Source: JBICIG01 sp043101605 (GTDB lineage: Bacteria; Planctomycetota; Phycisphaerae; Phycisphaerales; UBA1924). From it: DNA of 49,117 nt. The notes below the pieces were generated by a model. The model did no database searches, was not told the origin of the DNA, and worked only from the letters and a program-made list of their open reading frames with translations. The stretch covers positions 1 through 49,117 of the forward strand of contig JBICIG010000043.1 of the NCBI GenBank assembly GCA_043101605.1. The letters are read 5' to 3'. Positions 25,415 to 33,119 of the stretch are shown piece by piece. Position 1 is the first letter of the stretch. Each line of letters begins with the position of its first letter. Position numbers and translations under genes: made by a program.

Positions 25415-25917
25415 ACTCCCACCCCCACAAACCCCCGCACCTTCTCGATCTGCTCCCCCGCGTGCTCCCGCGCTGCCCGCTCGCTCCGCTTGCTCAGCCC
25501 GATCCAAACCCACGGCAGCGGCAGGATCGTCAGCGGGTAGTACCACCACATCGTGTTGATCCAGCCCCACTCCCCCGGGATCAACTGATCCATGAAGTAC
25601 CGCCCCGGCTCGATCGTCACCAGCAGCAGCACCGCCGCGATGATCGGCATCTTCTTCCGCCGCTCCATCGAGAACCGGATCTCGCTGCCATCGCCCTCGC
25701 CCGACACCCGCCCGATCAGGTCGTAATCGAACGGTGCCCCGAAGGCATCGACGACGAACCCGTCGCCGCCCCGCTTCTCGAAGCCCGCGAGTTTCCCCCG
25801 CCGCGCCGCCGCGTCGAGCGCCGCGATGACCTCGCCGGGCGACCCGCCGCTCGACACGCTCGGCAGCGTCGAGCCCTCGCCCGTCGGCGTTCCGATTTCC
25901 TCGATCGCTTCGCTCAT
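25402..25917 (-). CDS. Hypothetical membrane protein
   Basis: A 171-aa protein with no family I recognise. The first 90 residues are acidic and Gly-rich. Two hydrophobic segments lie at about residues 90-106 (IIAAVLLLVTIEP region) and 119-139 (a Trp-rich stretch with MWWYYPLTILPLP), and a charged tail follows. This suggests a two-helix inner-membrane protein with both ends on the same side. The last codons run into a heptanucleotide repeat, so the C-terminus may vary between strains. The ATG at 25917 has a weak GAGG-type ribosome site. It is divergent from the next small gene. Confidence 0.6.
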   Translation of the reverse strand: MSEAIEEIGTPTGEGSTLPSVSSGGSPGEVIAALDAAARRGKLAGFEKRGGDGFVVDAFGAPFDYDLIGRVSGEGDGSEIRFSMERRKKMPIIAAVLLLVTIEPGRYFMDQLIPGEWGWINTMWWYYPLTILPLPWVWIGLSKRSERAAREHAGEQIEKVRGFVGVGVNGQ

Positions 25918-25971
25918 CCCGACCTCGCCGCGTGAGATGCCCCGGACCCACCCCGCGGGGCCTCGGCGCGG

Positions 25972-25977
25972 AGTCTA
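25972..25977 (-). promoter_or_regulatory. Candidate -10 (TAGACT) for the 171-aa membrane protein
   Basis: TAGACT on the minus strand would give a leader of about 47 nt before the ATG at 25917. Confidence 0.4.
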
Positions 25978-26014
25978 TCGGACCCGCCGGGGAGCCCCGG
26001 CACGCCGATTGCCA

Positions 26015-26020
26015 TATCGT
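26015..26020 (+). promoter_or_regulatory. Possible -10 (TATCGT) for the 217-aa protein
   Basis: TATCGT ends 9 nt before the ATG at 26030. It is a weak match. Confidence 0.3.
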
Positions 26021-26029
26021 CCATCAGCC

Positions 26030-26683
26030 ATGACGGATCGAGCCCCACCCCCATCCAGCGCCGGTCCGAAGCTGCGGCTGGTCCACGGGGGCGTTGACGC
26101 GACGCCACCGGTGTCGCCCCGGCGCGACACACCGCCGACCGTCCCGGGTCGCCGCGCCACCCCCGCCCGCCCGAACGTCCAGACTCCGCTCCCGCTTCAG
26201 CGCCTGCCGAGCCGGCCGGCGATCCGCGTCGAGCCGGAACTGAGCAGCCAGACGCCAGATCCGCGCCTCGCCGCCCTCCAACGGCTCGCCGCCGCCCAGA
26301 CCGCCCGCGAGAACAAGGCATCGGCGGGGCTCGATCCGAGCGATGTCCGCTGGGCGTTCGCCGCCCGCGTCGCCGAATCGCTCGACGGCGGCCGCACCGC
26401 GATCCTCCCCCCCGAGCGCCGCCGACGACTCGTCCGCCTCGCGACGGGGCTGGGGCTGCGCGAGTTCGACGCCAACCTGATCATCGCGGTCGTGCAGGAC
26501 GGCGCGCGCACGGGCGAGGGCGCCCTCTCGCGCGGCGTCGAGCATCGCCTCGAAATGATCCGCCATCCGTCGGATGCCGCCTCGCCCCCACGGACCGCGA
26601 GCCTCGGCTGGATGGTCGGCGCGAGCCTGCTCGCCGCGGGCGCGATGCTGCTGTGGCTCGTGCAGTGGGTGACGGGCGCCTGA
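26030..26683 (+). CDS. Hypothetical protein with C-terminal membrane anchor
   Basis: A 217-aa protein that I do not recognise. The first 75 residues are Pro/Arg-rich and probably disordered; residues about 80-180 are charged and helical (for example RLVRLATGLGLREFDANLIIAVV); and one hydrophobic helix (about 192-214) ends the chain, giving a tail-anchored layout. The gene ends about 65 bp before the parS-like palindrome. Nothing in the sequence shows a link to chromosome segregation; position alone is suggestive. Confidence 0.55.
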   Translation: MTDRAPPPSSAGPKLRLVHGGVDATPPVSPRRDTPPTVPGRRATPARPNVQTPLPLQRLPSRPAIRVEPELSSQTPDPRLAALQRLAAAQTARENKASAGLDPSDVRWAFAARVAESLDGGRTAILPPERRRRLVRLATGLGLREFDANLIIAVVQDGARTGEGALSRGVEHRLEMIRHPSDAASPPRTASLGWMVGASLLAAGAMLLWLVQWVTGA

Positions 26684-26749
26684 GCCGAATCCCCCGGCAC
26701 CGCGCCCTCGAATCGATGGCGACCGATGCGTGCGCGCATAGGGTGGATG

Positions 26750-26765
26750 TGTTCCACGTGGAACA
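26750..26765. other. parS-like centromere site for ParB
   Basis: TGTTCCACGTGGAACA is a perfect 16-bp palindrome. It matches the bacterial parS consensus (TGTTTCACGTGAAACA) except for one symmetrical change in each half, a change also found in parS sites of several proteobacteria. It lies in the gap upstream of the peroxiredoxin gene, exactly where the strand G/C bias of the window reverses. ParB bound here would load SMC and connect to ParA. No parA or parB lies in the window. Confidence 0.8.
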
Positions 26766-26845
26766 TACTTCCCCGGCCGGTGCGCGCCGCGTGCGATCAT
26801 CCACGCCAGAGCTGCTTACTCATCAACAGGATCCAGGAGCCGACC

Positions 26846-27331
26846 ATGCCGCTGATCGAGCCGGGCCGCAAGGCCCCCGCGTTCACGCTGACCGATGCCG
26901 AGGGGAACAGGCACGCGCTCAAGGACTACCTCGGAGCGCCCGTCGTCGTCTACTTCTACCCCAAGGACGACACGAGCAGTTGCACGAAGGAAGCCTGCCA
27001 GTTCCGCGACCTGCTGCCGAAGTTCGAGAAGCTGGGCGTGGCCGTCCTGGGCATCAGCCCGGATGACGAAGCCTCGCACGCGAAGTTCGCCGCCAAGCAC
27101 GACCTGAACTTCACGCTGCTCGCCGACACCGCCCGCGACAAGGACGGGAACCCCAAGGTCTGCGACAAGTACGGCGTGTGGGGCGAGAAGTCGATGTACG
27201 GCAACACCTACATGGGCGTCATCCGCACGACCTACCTCATCGATGCCAAGGGCAAGGTCGCCCGGCGGTGGGACAAGGTGAAGGTGACCAAGCACGCCGA
27301 GGCGGTGCTCAAGGCGGTGGGGGAGTTGTGA
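26846..27331 (+). CDS. bcp: Thioredoxin-dependent peroxiredoxin, Bcp/PrxQ type
   Basis: A 161-aa peroxiredoxin that reduces hydrogen peroxide and organic hydroperoxides using thioredoxin. The peroxidatic cysteine is Cys46 in DDTSSCTKEACQFRD and the resolving cysteine is Cys51, the five-residue spacing of Bcp/PrxQ. The usual T-P-G-C is T-S-S-C here, so the conserved Pro two residues before the cysteine is replaced. VLGISPDDEASHAKF and the C-terminal VIRTTYLIDAKGKV are normal. CAGGAG about 8 nt upstream supports the ATG at 26846. The parS-like site lies 80 bp upstream. Confidence 0.9.
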   Translation: MPLIEPGRKAPAFTLTDAEGNRHALKDYLGAPVVVYFYPKDDTSSCTKEACQFRDLLPKFEKLGVAVLGISPDDEASHAKFAAKHDLNFTLLADTARDKDGNPKVCDKYGVWGEKSMYGNTYMGVIRTTYLIDAKGKVARRWDKVKVTKHAEAVLKAVGEL

Positions 27332-27482
27332 GCCGCGCGGTGGTGGCACGCGGCGGATGCACCGAAGAGGTAGGCGGTTGCATCGCAGAAGGGCCATTCA
27401 CCAGCCAGCGATCGAAGAGAAGTGACGCCCAGCTGTGGGTCCGGACCGCATTGGGGTGATCGATGGGCTGGTTGATTCACGA

Positions 27483-29300
27483 TCAGGCACAGCCGGCGAC
27501 GAAGAGGTCAAGATAGAAGAAGAAGTCGTCGGCGTCGCAGTCGCCGTCGGGGATACCGTAGGTCGGATCGTTGGAGTCGCTTAAACCCGTGAGGTCACAG
27601 ACGCCAAGATCTCGAGCCACGAATGCGTCGAGATAAAAGAAGAAGTCGTTTGCGTCGAGGTCGCCATCCGGTTCACCGTAGCCCGGATCGTTCGGATCAC
27701 TTGAACTGGTGAGATCGGCGGGGCAGGCATGAACGGTCATTGATACGAAGATGCCCGTTGCGCCACCGCTCAAGCTGGTCGTGAAGAGCACCTCGCCTCG
27801 GCTGTTCAGCCCGTAATTGCCACTGAGAATCGTGACGGTTCGCAGATCCGTGACCAGGGGGTCAGGATTCACATCGATCTGGTCTCCCTCGACGATTGCG
27901 GGACGGATGTCTCCCGATGGTGTGATAACAAAGATCCCTTCGAAGCTGGCTGAGCCTGCTGAAAGGGTAGAGAAGAACGCCGCTGAGCCAGCATTGCTCA
28001 GTTTAAGCTGGCTGAGCGACGCATAGCGAACTCCCGGAGCGAGACCCGCAGCTTGATCGCCGAGTCGGACTACGGGTTCAGGCCCGGACGCATCGAGTTC
28101 TCGGAAGATAACTTGGTTGTTGAAAGCGTTCATCCCGGGTCCGGCGAGCGTGGCGACGAATGCCAATCCACCCGCCTCATTGAGCACAAAGCCCGGAGCC
28201 CCAATGCCGGAGTAGAGAATCTCCGGATCAAATCCGGCAGCTGAATCCCCTGTCCTCGCGACCGACACAATCCCGGAGTTAGCGGCTTCGCGAAAGATCC
28301 CGGAGTTGTTGGTCGCATCGACGCCAGCACCGGTTAAGGTGCTCCAGAACACCGATCGTCCATCAGCGGCGATGTGTGCGACGCGAAACTGCTCGTACAG
28401 CACGCCGAACGGAAGATCTCCGGCCTGATCGCCGGTGCGAGCTATCGGCTCCAGACCCAATCCAGAGCCGTCGCTGAACAAGGCCTGATCGTTGGTTGGT
28501 CCCACACCGGGGCCAGCAAGATCGGCAAGAAACGCGACATGTCCAGCGTCGCTCAGCGACATCGATTCGAACGGCGGGGCTCCGAACACGATGCCCGAGG
28601 CCAATTCAGGTGCCTGCCAGCCGCCGCGTGCGATGGGACCGAGGCTCCCCGTGTCGCTCCGGCGAAACAAGCCTTCGGCGTTGCTGGGCCCGACATCGTC
28701 TCCATTCAGGTTGGCGCTGAATGCGAGTCCGCCACTGGCAGCCAGTTCCGGATTCGCGAACGCGAAGTAGCTGACATCTCCGGTCAACCCCGGCGCGGGG
28801 TCGCCCTCCCGCGCCACGGCGATTGGCAATCCGCCAGTCGGGCCGACGAGAAGCGCACTGTTGTTCGAGCCATCAACGCCCGGACCTGTCAGTGTTCCGA
28901 GGAACGCAATTTCCCCCGCATCGTTCAGTCGAACCGAAAGCCCGATGAAGCCTGAAGTGAAGACCACACCGGTGTCCAATCCGCCTGCCTGGTCTCCCGC
29001 GCGGGCCCTGGCGGTTAATTCATGGCCGACGCTGCCGCTGAACACCGCAAAGTTGTTGCTCGGGTTGACGCCCGTGCCCGCCAGCCTTGCGATGAACGCG
29101 ACCTCGCCCTCGTCATTCAGTCTCAGGGAGAGTTGCTCAAAACTTGAGTAATTCACGCCCGCGGGCAAACTTGCGGCGGGTTGTCCGCTCAGCGCGACAA
29201 CCCGTACGGCTAAGTCTTGCGCAGCCGAGCGAGTGCCGACAGCCACCAACCCCAGAGCACACGACGCGCTAAGACGACCCGAGACAACCAACCTTGCCAC
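27483..29300 (-). CDS. Secreted repeat protein with C-terminal GC-type dockerin pair
   Basis: A 605-aa exported protein. A signal peptide covers about residues 1-28. The body has about seven repeats of roughly 60 residues built around LNDxGExAFxxxLxGxGV followed by a short N-N/D block (for example LNDAGEIAFLGTLTGPGV); this looks like the choice-of-anchor repeat group, probably a beta-propeller-like fold. Residues 526-605 hold two dockerin-like calcium loops with D-L-T-x-x-x-D-x-N-D-P and PDGDLDANDFFFYLDAF cores. GGAGG lies 10 nt before the GTG at 29300. The coding sequence is visibly less GC-rich than its neighbours. No cohesin is known to me in these bacteria; the module is probably for surface attachment. 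Confidence 0.85.
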   Translation of the reverse strand: MARLVVSGRLSASCALGLVAVGTRSAAQDLAVRVVALSGQPAASLPAGVNYSSFEQLSLRLNDEGEVAFIARLAGTGVNPSNNFAVFSGSVGHELTARARAGDQAGGLDTGVVFTSGFIGLSVRLNDAGEIAFLGTLTGPGVDGSNNSALLVGPTGGLPIAVAREGDPAPGLTGDVSYFAFANPELAASGGLAFSANLNGDDVGPSNAEGLFRRSDTGSLGPIARGGWQAPELASGIVFGAPPFESMSLSDAGHVAFLADLAGPGVGPTNDQALFSDGSGLGLEPIARTGDQAGDLPFGVLYEQFRVAHIAADGRSVFWSTLTGAGVDATNNSGIFREAANSGIVSVARTGDSAAGFDPEILYSGIGAPGFVLNEAGGLAFVATLAGPGMNAFNNQVIFRELDASGPEPVVRLGDQAAGLAPGVRYASLSQLKLSNAGSAAFFSTLSAGSASFEGIFVITPSGDIRPAIVEGDQIDVNPDPLVTDLRTVTILSGNYGLNSRGEVLFTTSLSGGATGIFVSMTVHACPADLTSSSDPNDPGYGEPDGDLDANDFFFYLDAFVARDLGVCDLTGLSDSNDPTYGIPDGDCDADDFFFYLDLFVAGCA

Positions 29301-29675
29301 AGCTCTCTTTCCTCCTGCAAACAGGTGCTCTCAGCTGACTTCCGCCCAAAGTGCCAGCGAGGCCCCGCCCACCAGAGTAACGCCGCTCTCGCACAATGAG
29401 AACCCAATCTTGGAGCATTTTGCGTCAGACTGTTCTCGCCTGGTGCCACTGGCGGCTTGTCCGCCAGGGTCCTCTATGATCTCAGGCGGGTGGCATGGTC
29501 AAGGTCGGAGCAGAGTCGAGGGCTTGGCCATAATTGGGCGATCGGGCCACGATGAGCCGGGGGGATCCATGCCCAAGCTTCGCTTGAGCATGCCACACGG
29601 GGTCGCACTGCTTTCGGCTTCGCGAAGAACCCCGGGGGGACGGGCGGCGGTCGCGAATCGACGAGTCGGTGGTGG
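29301..29675. other. Intergenic region between the dockerin and ABC-F genes
   Basis: About 375 bp without a supportable gene. It contains the GGAGG ribosome site of the dockerin gene (29311-29315 on the minus strand) and a 7-bp stem at 29450-29456 with 29462-29468. I saw no DnaA-box cluster. Confidence 0.5.
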
Positions 29676-31703
29676 CTACACGCTCTTCCGCAGCCATTCC
29701 TCTTCGAGCTCGGCCATCTCCGCCTTGAGTTCGTCGCGGCGTTCGGTCAGGTCGTCGGCGCGGTCGGGCTCGCGCCAGACATCGGGGTCGGCGAGGGCCT
29801 CGTCGATCTCGGCGAGCTGGGGTTCCAGCTCGGCCATGCGGGCCTCGATCTGTTCCGAACGCATCCAGGAGAACTTGCTCTTGCGTTTGGGCTCGTCGGG
29901 AGAGGTCGATTGGGCGGGCGAGGCGGCCTTGCCTGACTGGTTCGGCGATGCGCCGGAGCCGCTCGACGCGGGCTTGCCGGGTCGCGTGTGGCTGTTCGAG
30001 CCGGAGCGGGAGCCTCGATCGGCTTCGCCGGCTTGCTTGCTCGCGACATGCTGGCGCCATTGGGTGTAGTTGCCGAAGTGGATGGTGACGCCGCCGTGCC
30101 CGTCGAGGACGAGGAGGTGGTCGCAGGTGGCGTCGATGAGCGCGCGGTCGTGGGAGATGAGGATCAGGGTGCCCTCGAAGCCCGCTTCGGTGGAGAGGGC
30201 CTGTTCGAGGCGCTCGGCGGAGGGGATGTCAAGGTGGTTGGTCGGCTCGTCGAGGACAAGGACATTCTTGGCTGACGCGAGAAGAGCCGCGAGCATGAGC
30301 CGGGCGCGCTCGCCGCCCGAGAGCACGGCGACTTCCTTTTCCTGGTCGCCGCCGCTGAACAGGAACGCGCCGGCGAGGTCGCGTGCTTCCTGCTCGTTGA
30401 GCGGGCGATCGGGGTTCTCCTTGATGATGCTCGCCTGGAGTTGGCGGATCAGCGGCTTGTCGGGGTCGAGTCCCTCGTGGGTCTGGCGGAAGTAGCCGAC
30501 CTTGAGCTTGGAGCCGAGGACGACGCTGCCGGAGGTCGGCTCGATCTCGCCGAGGATCGTGCGCACGAGCGTGGTCTTGCCGGCGCCGTTGGGCCCGACG
30601 ATGCCCCATCGCTCGCCGCGGCCGATGGAGACGGTCAGATCGCGGAAGAGGACCTTGTCCGAGGTGTGGCCCGCGTCGTCCCGGGCGGGGTAGATCTTGG
30701 TGAGTTCGCGCACGCTGGCGACGATGTCGCCGGTGCGTTCGGCTCTGGGGAGCGAGAGGCGGAAGGAGTCGAGTTCGAGGGGTTTCTCGAGCGTGGACTC
30801 GGACTTGGCGCGGTCGAGGCGCGACTCGCGGCCCTTGGCCTGCTTGGCGCGCTGCCCGGCTTTGTACTTGCGGATGAACGCCTCTTCGCGCTTGAACTGG
30901 TGCTGTTCCTTCTCGTAGGCGCGGAGCATGGACTCGCGGCGTTCGGCGCGGAGCTCGCGGAACTTGGAGTAGTTGCCTGGGTAGTCGATCAGGCGTCCCT
31001 GCTCGACCTCGACGATGCGGTCGACGACGCGGTCGAGGAGGTAGCGGTCGTGGGAGATCATGATGACCGCGCCCTTGAACGAGTCGGCGAGGAAGGACTC
31101 GAGCCAGAGGCGTCCCTCGATATCGAGGTGGTTGGTCGGTTCGTCAAGCAGGATGACGCCCGAGTCCTCGAGCAGCAGGCGCGCCAGCGCCACGCGGGCC
31201 CGCTGCCCGCCCGAGAGCGCGCTGACCGGCAGCGTGAACTGGGCATCGGCAAAGCCGAGCCCGTGGAGGACGGCGTCGATCTTGTGGTCGATCGCGAACC
31301 CGCCGGCGGTCTCGATGCGTTTCTCGAGGTCGGCCTGGCGCGCGAGGAGGCGCTGCAGCTCGGGCTCGGGCGCGCCGGGCATCTGGTGGAAGACCGCGTC
31401 GAGCTCGCGGTGGAGTTCGTGCAGGTCGGCGAACGCGGCTTCGGCGGCGCCGCGGAGGGTCTCGTCGGGCGGGAGCGCCGGGTCCTGGGCGAGGTAGCCG
31501 CGCTTGCTGCCGCGCTGGAGCGTGACCTCGCCCAAGTCGGGCTTGAGCATGCCGGCCAGGACGCGGAGGAAGGTGGTCTTGCCCGCGCCGTTGCGGCCGA
31601 CGAGCCCGATGCGCTCGCCGGGCTCGACGGTGATCGAGCAACCCTGGAGGATCTCGCGGTGCCCGTAGGAGTGCCGGATGTTGGTGGCGCTGAGAACGGG
31701 CAT
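29676..31703 (-). CDS. ABC-F family ATPase (Uup/YheS-like)
   Basis: A 675-aa cytoplasmic protein with two ABC ATPase domains and no membrane part, as in ABC-F translation factors that act at the ribosomal E site. Domain 1: Walker A GRNGAGKT (36-43), LSGGQ (163-167), DEPTNHLD (187-194). Linker about 240-320 with the basic helix pair (KYKAGQRAKQAKG). Domain 2: Walker A GPNGAGKT (370-377), LSGGE (461-465) and a second DEPTNHLD. The C-terminus (about 560-675) is a Ser/Pro/Gly-rich stretch and then a coiled coil, most like the Uup DNA/RNA-binding tail. The ATG at 31703 lies 8 nt after TAAGCT. Ribosome-associated role is from the family. Confidence 0.88.
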   Translation of the reverse strand: MPVLSATNIRHSYGHREILQGCSITVEPGERIGLVGRNGAGKTTFLRVLAGMLKPDLGEVTLQRGSKRGYLAQDPALPPDETLRGAAEAAFADLHELHRELDAVFHQMPGAPEPELQRLLARQADLEKRIETAGGFAIDHKIDAVLHGLGFADAQFTLPVSALSGGQRARVALARLLLEDSGVILLDEPTNHLDIEGRLWLESFLADSFKGAVIMISHDRYLLDRVVDRIVEVEQGRLIDYPGNYSKFRELRAERRESMLRAYEKEQHQFKREEAFIRKYKAGQRAKQAKGRESRLDRAKSESTLEKPLELDSFRLSLPRAERTGDIVASVRELTKIYPARDDAGHTSDKVLFRDLTVSIGRGERWGIVGPNGAGKTTLVRTILGEIEPTSGSVVLGSKLKVGYFRQTHEGLDPDKPLIRQLQASIIKENPDRPLNEQEARDLAGAFLFSGGDQEKEVAVLSGGERARLMLAALLASAKNVLVLDEPTNHLDIPSAERLEQALSTEAGFEGTLILISHDRALIDATCDHLLVLDGHGGVTIHFGNYTQWRQHVASKQAGEADRGSRSGSNSHTRPGKPASSGSGASPNQSGKAASPAQSTSPDEPKRKSKFSWMRSEQIEARMAELEPQLAEIDEALADPDVWREPDRADDLTERRDELKAEMAELEEEWLRKSV

Positions 31704-31711
31704 GGCGGGGG

Positions 31712-31717
31712 AGCTTA
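31712..31717 (-). promoter_or_regulatory. Leaderless-type -10 (TAAGCT) overlapping the upstream stop codon
   Basis: TAAGCT on the minus strand ends 8 nt before the ABC-F ATG at 31703. Its first three bases are the TAA stop codon of the upstream sugar dehydrogenase gene. Confidence 0.45.
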
Positions 31718-32944
31718 GTCCACGATCTTGAGCAGTCGACCGTTGGCGTGATCGAGGATGTAGAGCTCGCCGGTGTTGTCTTGCCCGAAGGAACTGATCG
31801 CGAGCTGGATGGGGGCGCCCCAGCCTTGCTTATAGCGCTCGGTGAGTTCCTCGACTTCGGCCGCCCGGCCGTCGTCGCCGAGCTTGAAGGTCCAGACGCG
31901 GCCGGACATGAAGTCGGCGCAGATGTAGCGGTCCTTGAGGGACTCGACCTTCGAGCCCTCGTAGAAGTAGCCGCCGGTGATCGAGCCGCGCGGGTGGTGG
32001 GCGTAGGTGAAGACGGCGGGCTCGAGCCCGCTGGGGATGACTCGCTCGGGCTGGTTGGGCCGGGCGCGGGGCAGGCGGAACGGCTCGTTCCCTTCCATGT
32101 AGTTCCAGCCGTAGTTCTCGCCTCCCGGCGAGTCGGCCCGCTGGACATGGACTTCCTCAAAGGCGTTCTGCCCGACATCGGCGATCCACATGCGTCCCTG
32201 CGAATCGAACTCGAACTTCCAGGGGTTGCGGAGCCCGTACGCCCAGATGCGCACATCGGCGTTCTCGCGCGAGCGGAAGGGGTTGTCGCGCGGGATGGCG
32301 TAGTTCTTGCCGGGGATCGGCTCGCCGGTGACATCGACGCGGAGCATGGCGCCCAGGGGCGTGCGGAGGTCCTGCCCGTGCCCGTGGGGGTCGTTGGCGG
32401 CTCCGCCGTCGCCCATGCCGATGTAGAGCATGCCGTCGGGCCCGAAGCGGATGCATCCGCCGTTGTGGTTCCCGTAGGGCTGGTCGATGGTGAAGACGAT
32501 CTCCTCGGTGTCGTTCGAGGCGTGGTGAGGGGAGTCGGCGGTGAAGCGGGAGATGTGCGTCGAGCCGTCCTTGCCCGAGTAGTTCAGGTAGAAGGTGCGG
32601 CTCTCTTCCCAGTTGGGGTCGAGCGCCATGCCGAGCAGGCCCTGCTCCCAGTTTCGGTCCGTGAAGTTGTCGGGATCGACGGTGAAGAACGGCTCGTCGA
32701 GCAGCGTGCCGTCCTCGACGATCCGGATCGCGCCCGTCTGCTCGAGGATGTAGAAGCGGGCGGGGTGGGTCGGGTCGGTCACGAAGTCGACGGGCTTCTC
32801 GAGTCCCGTGACGACGACGCGAACGGGCCCGGTCGCCGGCTCGGTCGACCCCTGCCCGCAGGCGACGGCGGCGATCCCGAGCGAGAGCGAGGCGACCGCC
32901 TGGACCAGTCGGCGCGAGATGATGGATGTCTGGGGTGCGTTCAT
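31715..32944 (-). CDS. PQQ-dependent sugar dehydrogenase-like lipoprotein
   Basis: A 409-aa exported protein of the glucose/sorbosone dehydrogenase (GSDH, YliI-like) family, a six-bladed beta-propeller that oxidises sugars with pyrroloquinoline quinone. Conserved blocks: WEQGLLGMALDPNW, GNHNGGCIRFGPDGMLYIGMGDGG with the catalytic His, GLRNPWKFEFD, and WIADVGQNAFEEV. An N-terminal signal ends at a lipobox-like AVAC near residue 29, suggesting a lipoprotein, though Ala at -3 is not ideal. The ATG at 32944 lies 6 nt after TACCGT; the longer frame is not family-like. PQQ dependence is from the family. Confidence 0.83.
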   Translation of the reverse strand: MNAPQTSIISRRLVQAVASLSLGIAAVACGQGSTEPATGPVRVVVTGLEKPVDFVTDPTHPARFYILEQTGAIRIVEDGTLLDEPFFTVDPDNFTDRNWEQGLLGMALDPNWEESRTFYLNYSGKDGSTHISRFTADSPHHASNDTEEIVFTIDQPYGNHNGGCIRFGPDGMLYIGMGDGGAANDPHGHGQDLRTPLGAMLRVDVTGEPIPGKNYAIPRDNPFRSRENADVRIWAYGLRNPWKFEFDSQGRMWIADVGQNAFEEVHVQRADSPGGENYGWNYMEGNEPFRLPRARPNQPERVIPSGLEPAVFTYAHHPRGSITGGYFYEGSKVESLKDRYICADFMSGRVWTFKLGDDGRAAEVEELTERYKQGWGAPIQLAISSFGQDNTGELYILDHANGRLLKIVD

Positions 32945-32950
32945 GCCGCA

Positions 32951-32956
32951 ACGGTA
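32951..32956 (-). promoter_or_regulatory. Leaderless-type -10 (TACCGT) for the sugar dehydrogenase
   Basis: TACCGT on the minus strand ends 6 nt before the ATG at 32944. Confidence 0.45.
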
Positions 32957-33106
32957 GCGGCGGGCGGAGCGAGGCGGCGGGCGAGGCCCGCTCACCCGCC
33001 TGAGATCCGGGGCGATTATCGGGGCTGGCGGGTCCGCAAAGCGGGTTCGGAGACTCCGATCCGTGGCTCGTGGCGGGGGATGTGAACGGCGTGCGGGAGC
33101 GATTCG

Positions 33107-33112
33107 TATACT
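33107..33112 (+). promoter_or_regulatory. Leaderless-type -10 (TATACT) for panB
   Basis: TATACT, five of six consensus bases, ends 7 nt before GTG 33120 and helps decide that start. Confidence 0.5.
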
Positions 33113-33119
33113 GTCGGTT

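Noticed and set aside
29301..29675. oriC in the intergenic region upstream of the repeat protein
   Set aside because: No DnaA-box cluster or AT-rich unwinding element was seen; the origin argument rests only on parS and skew.
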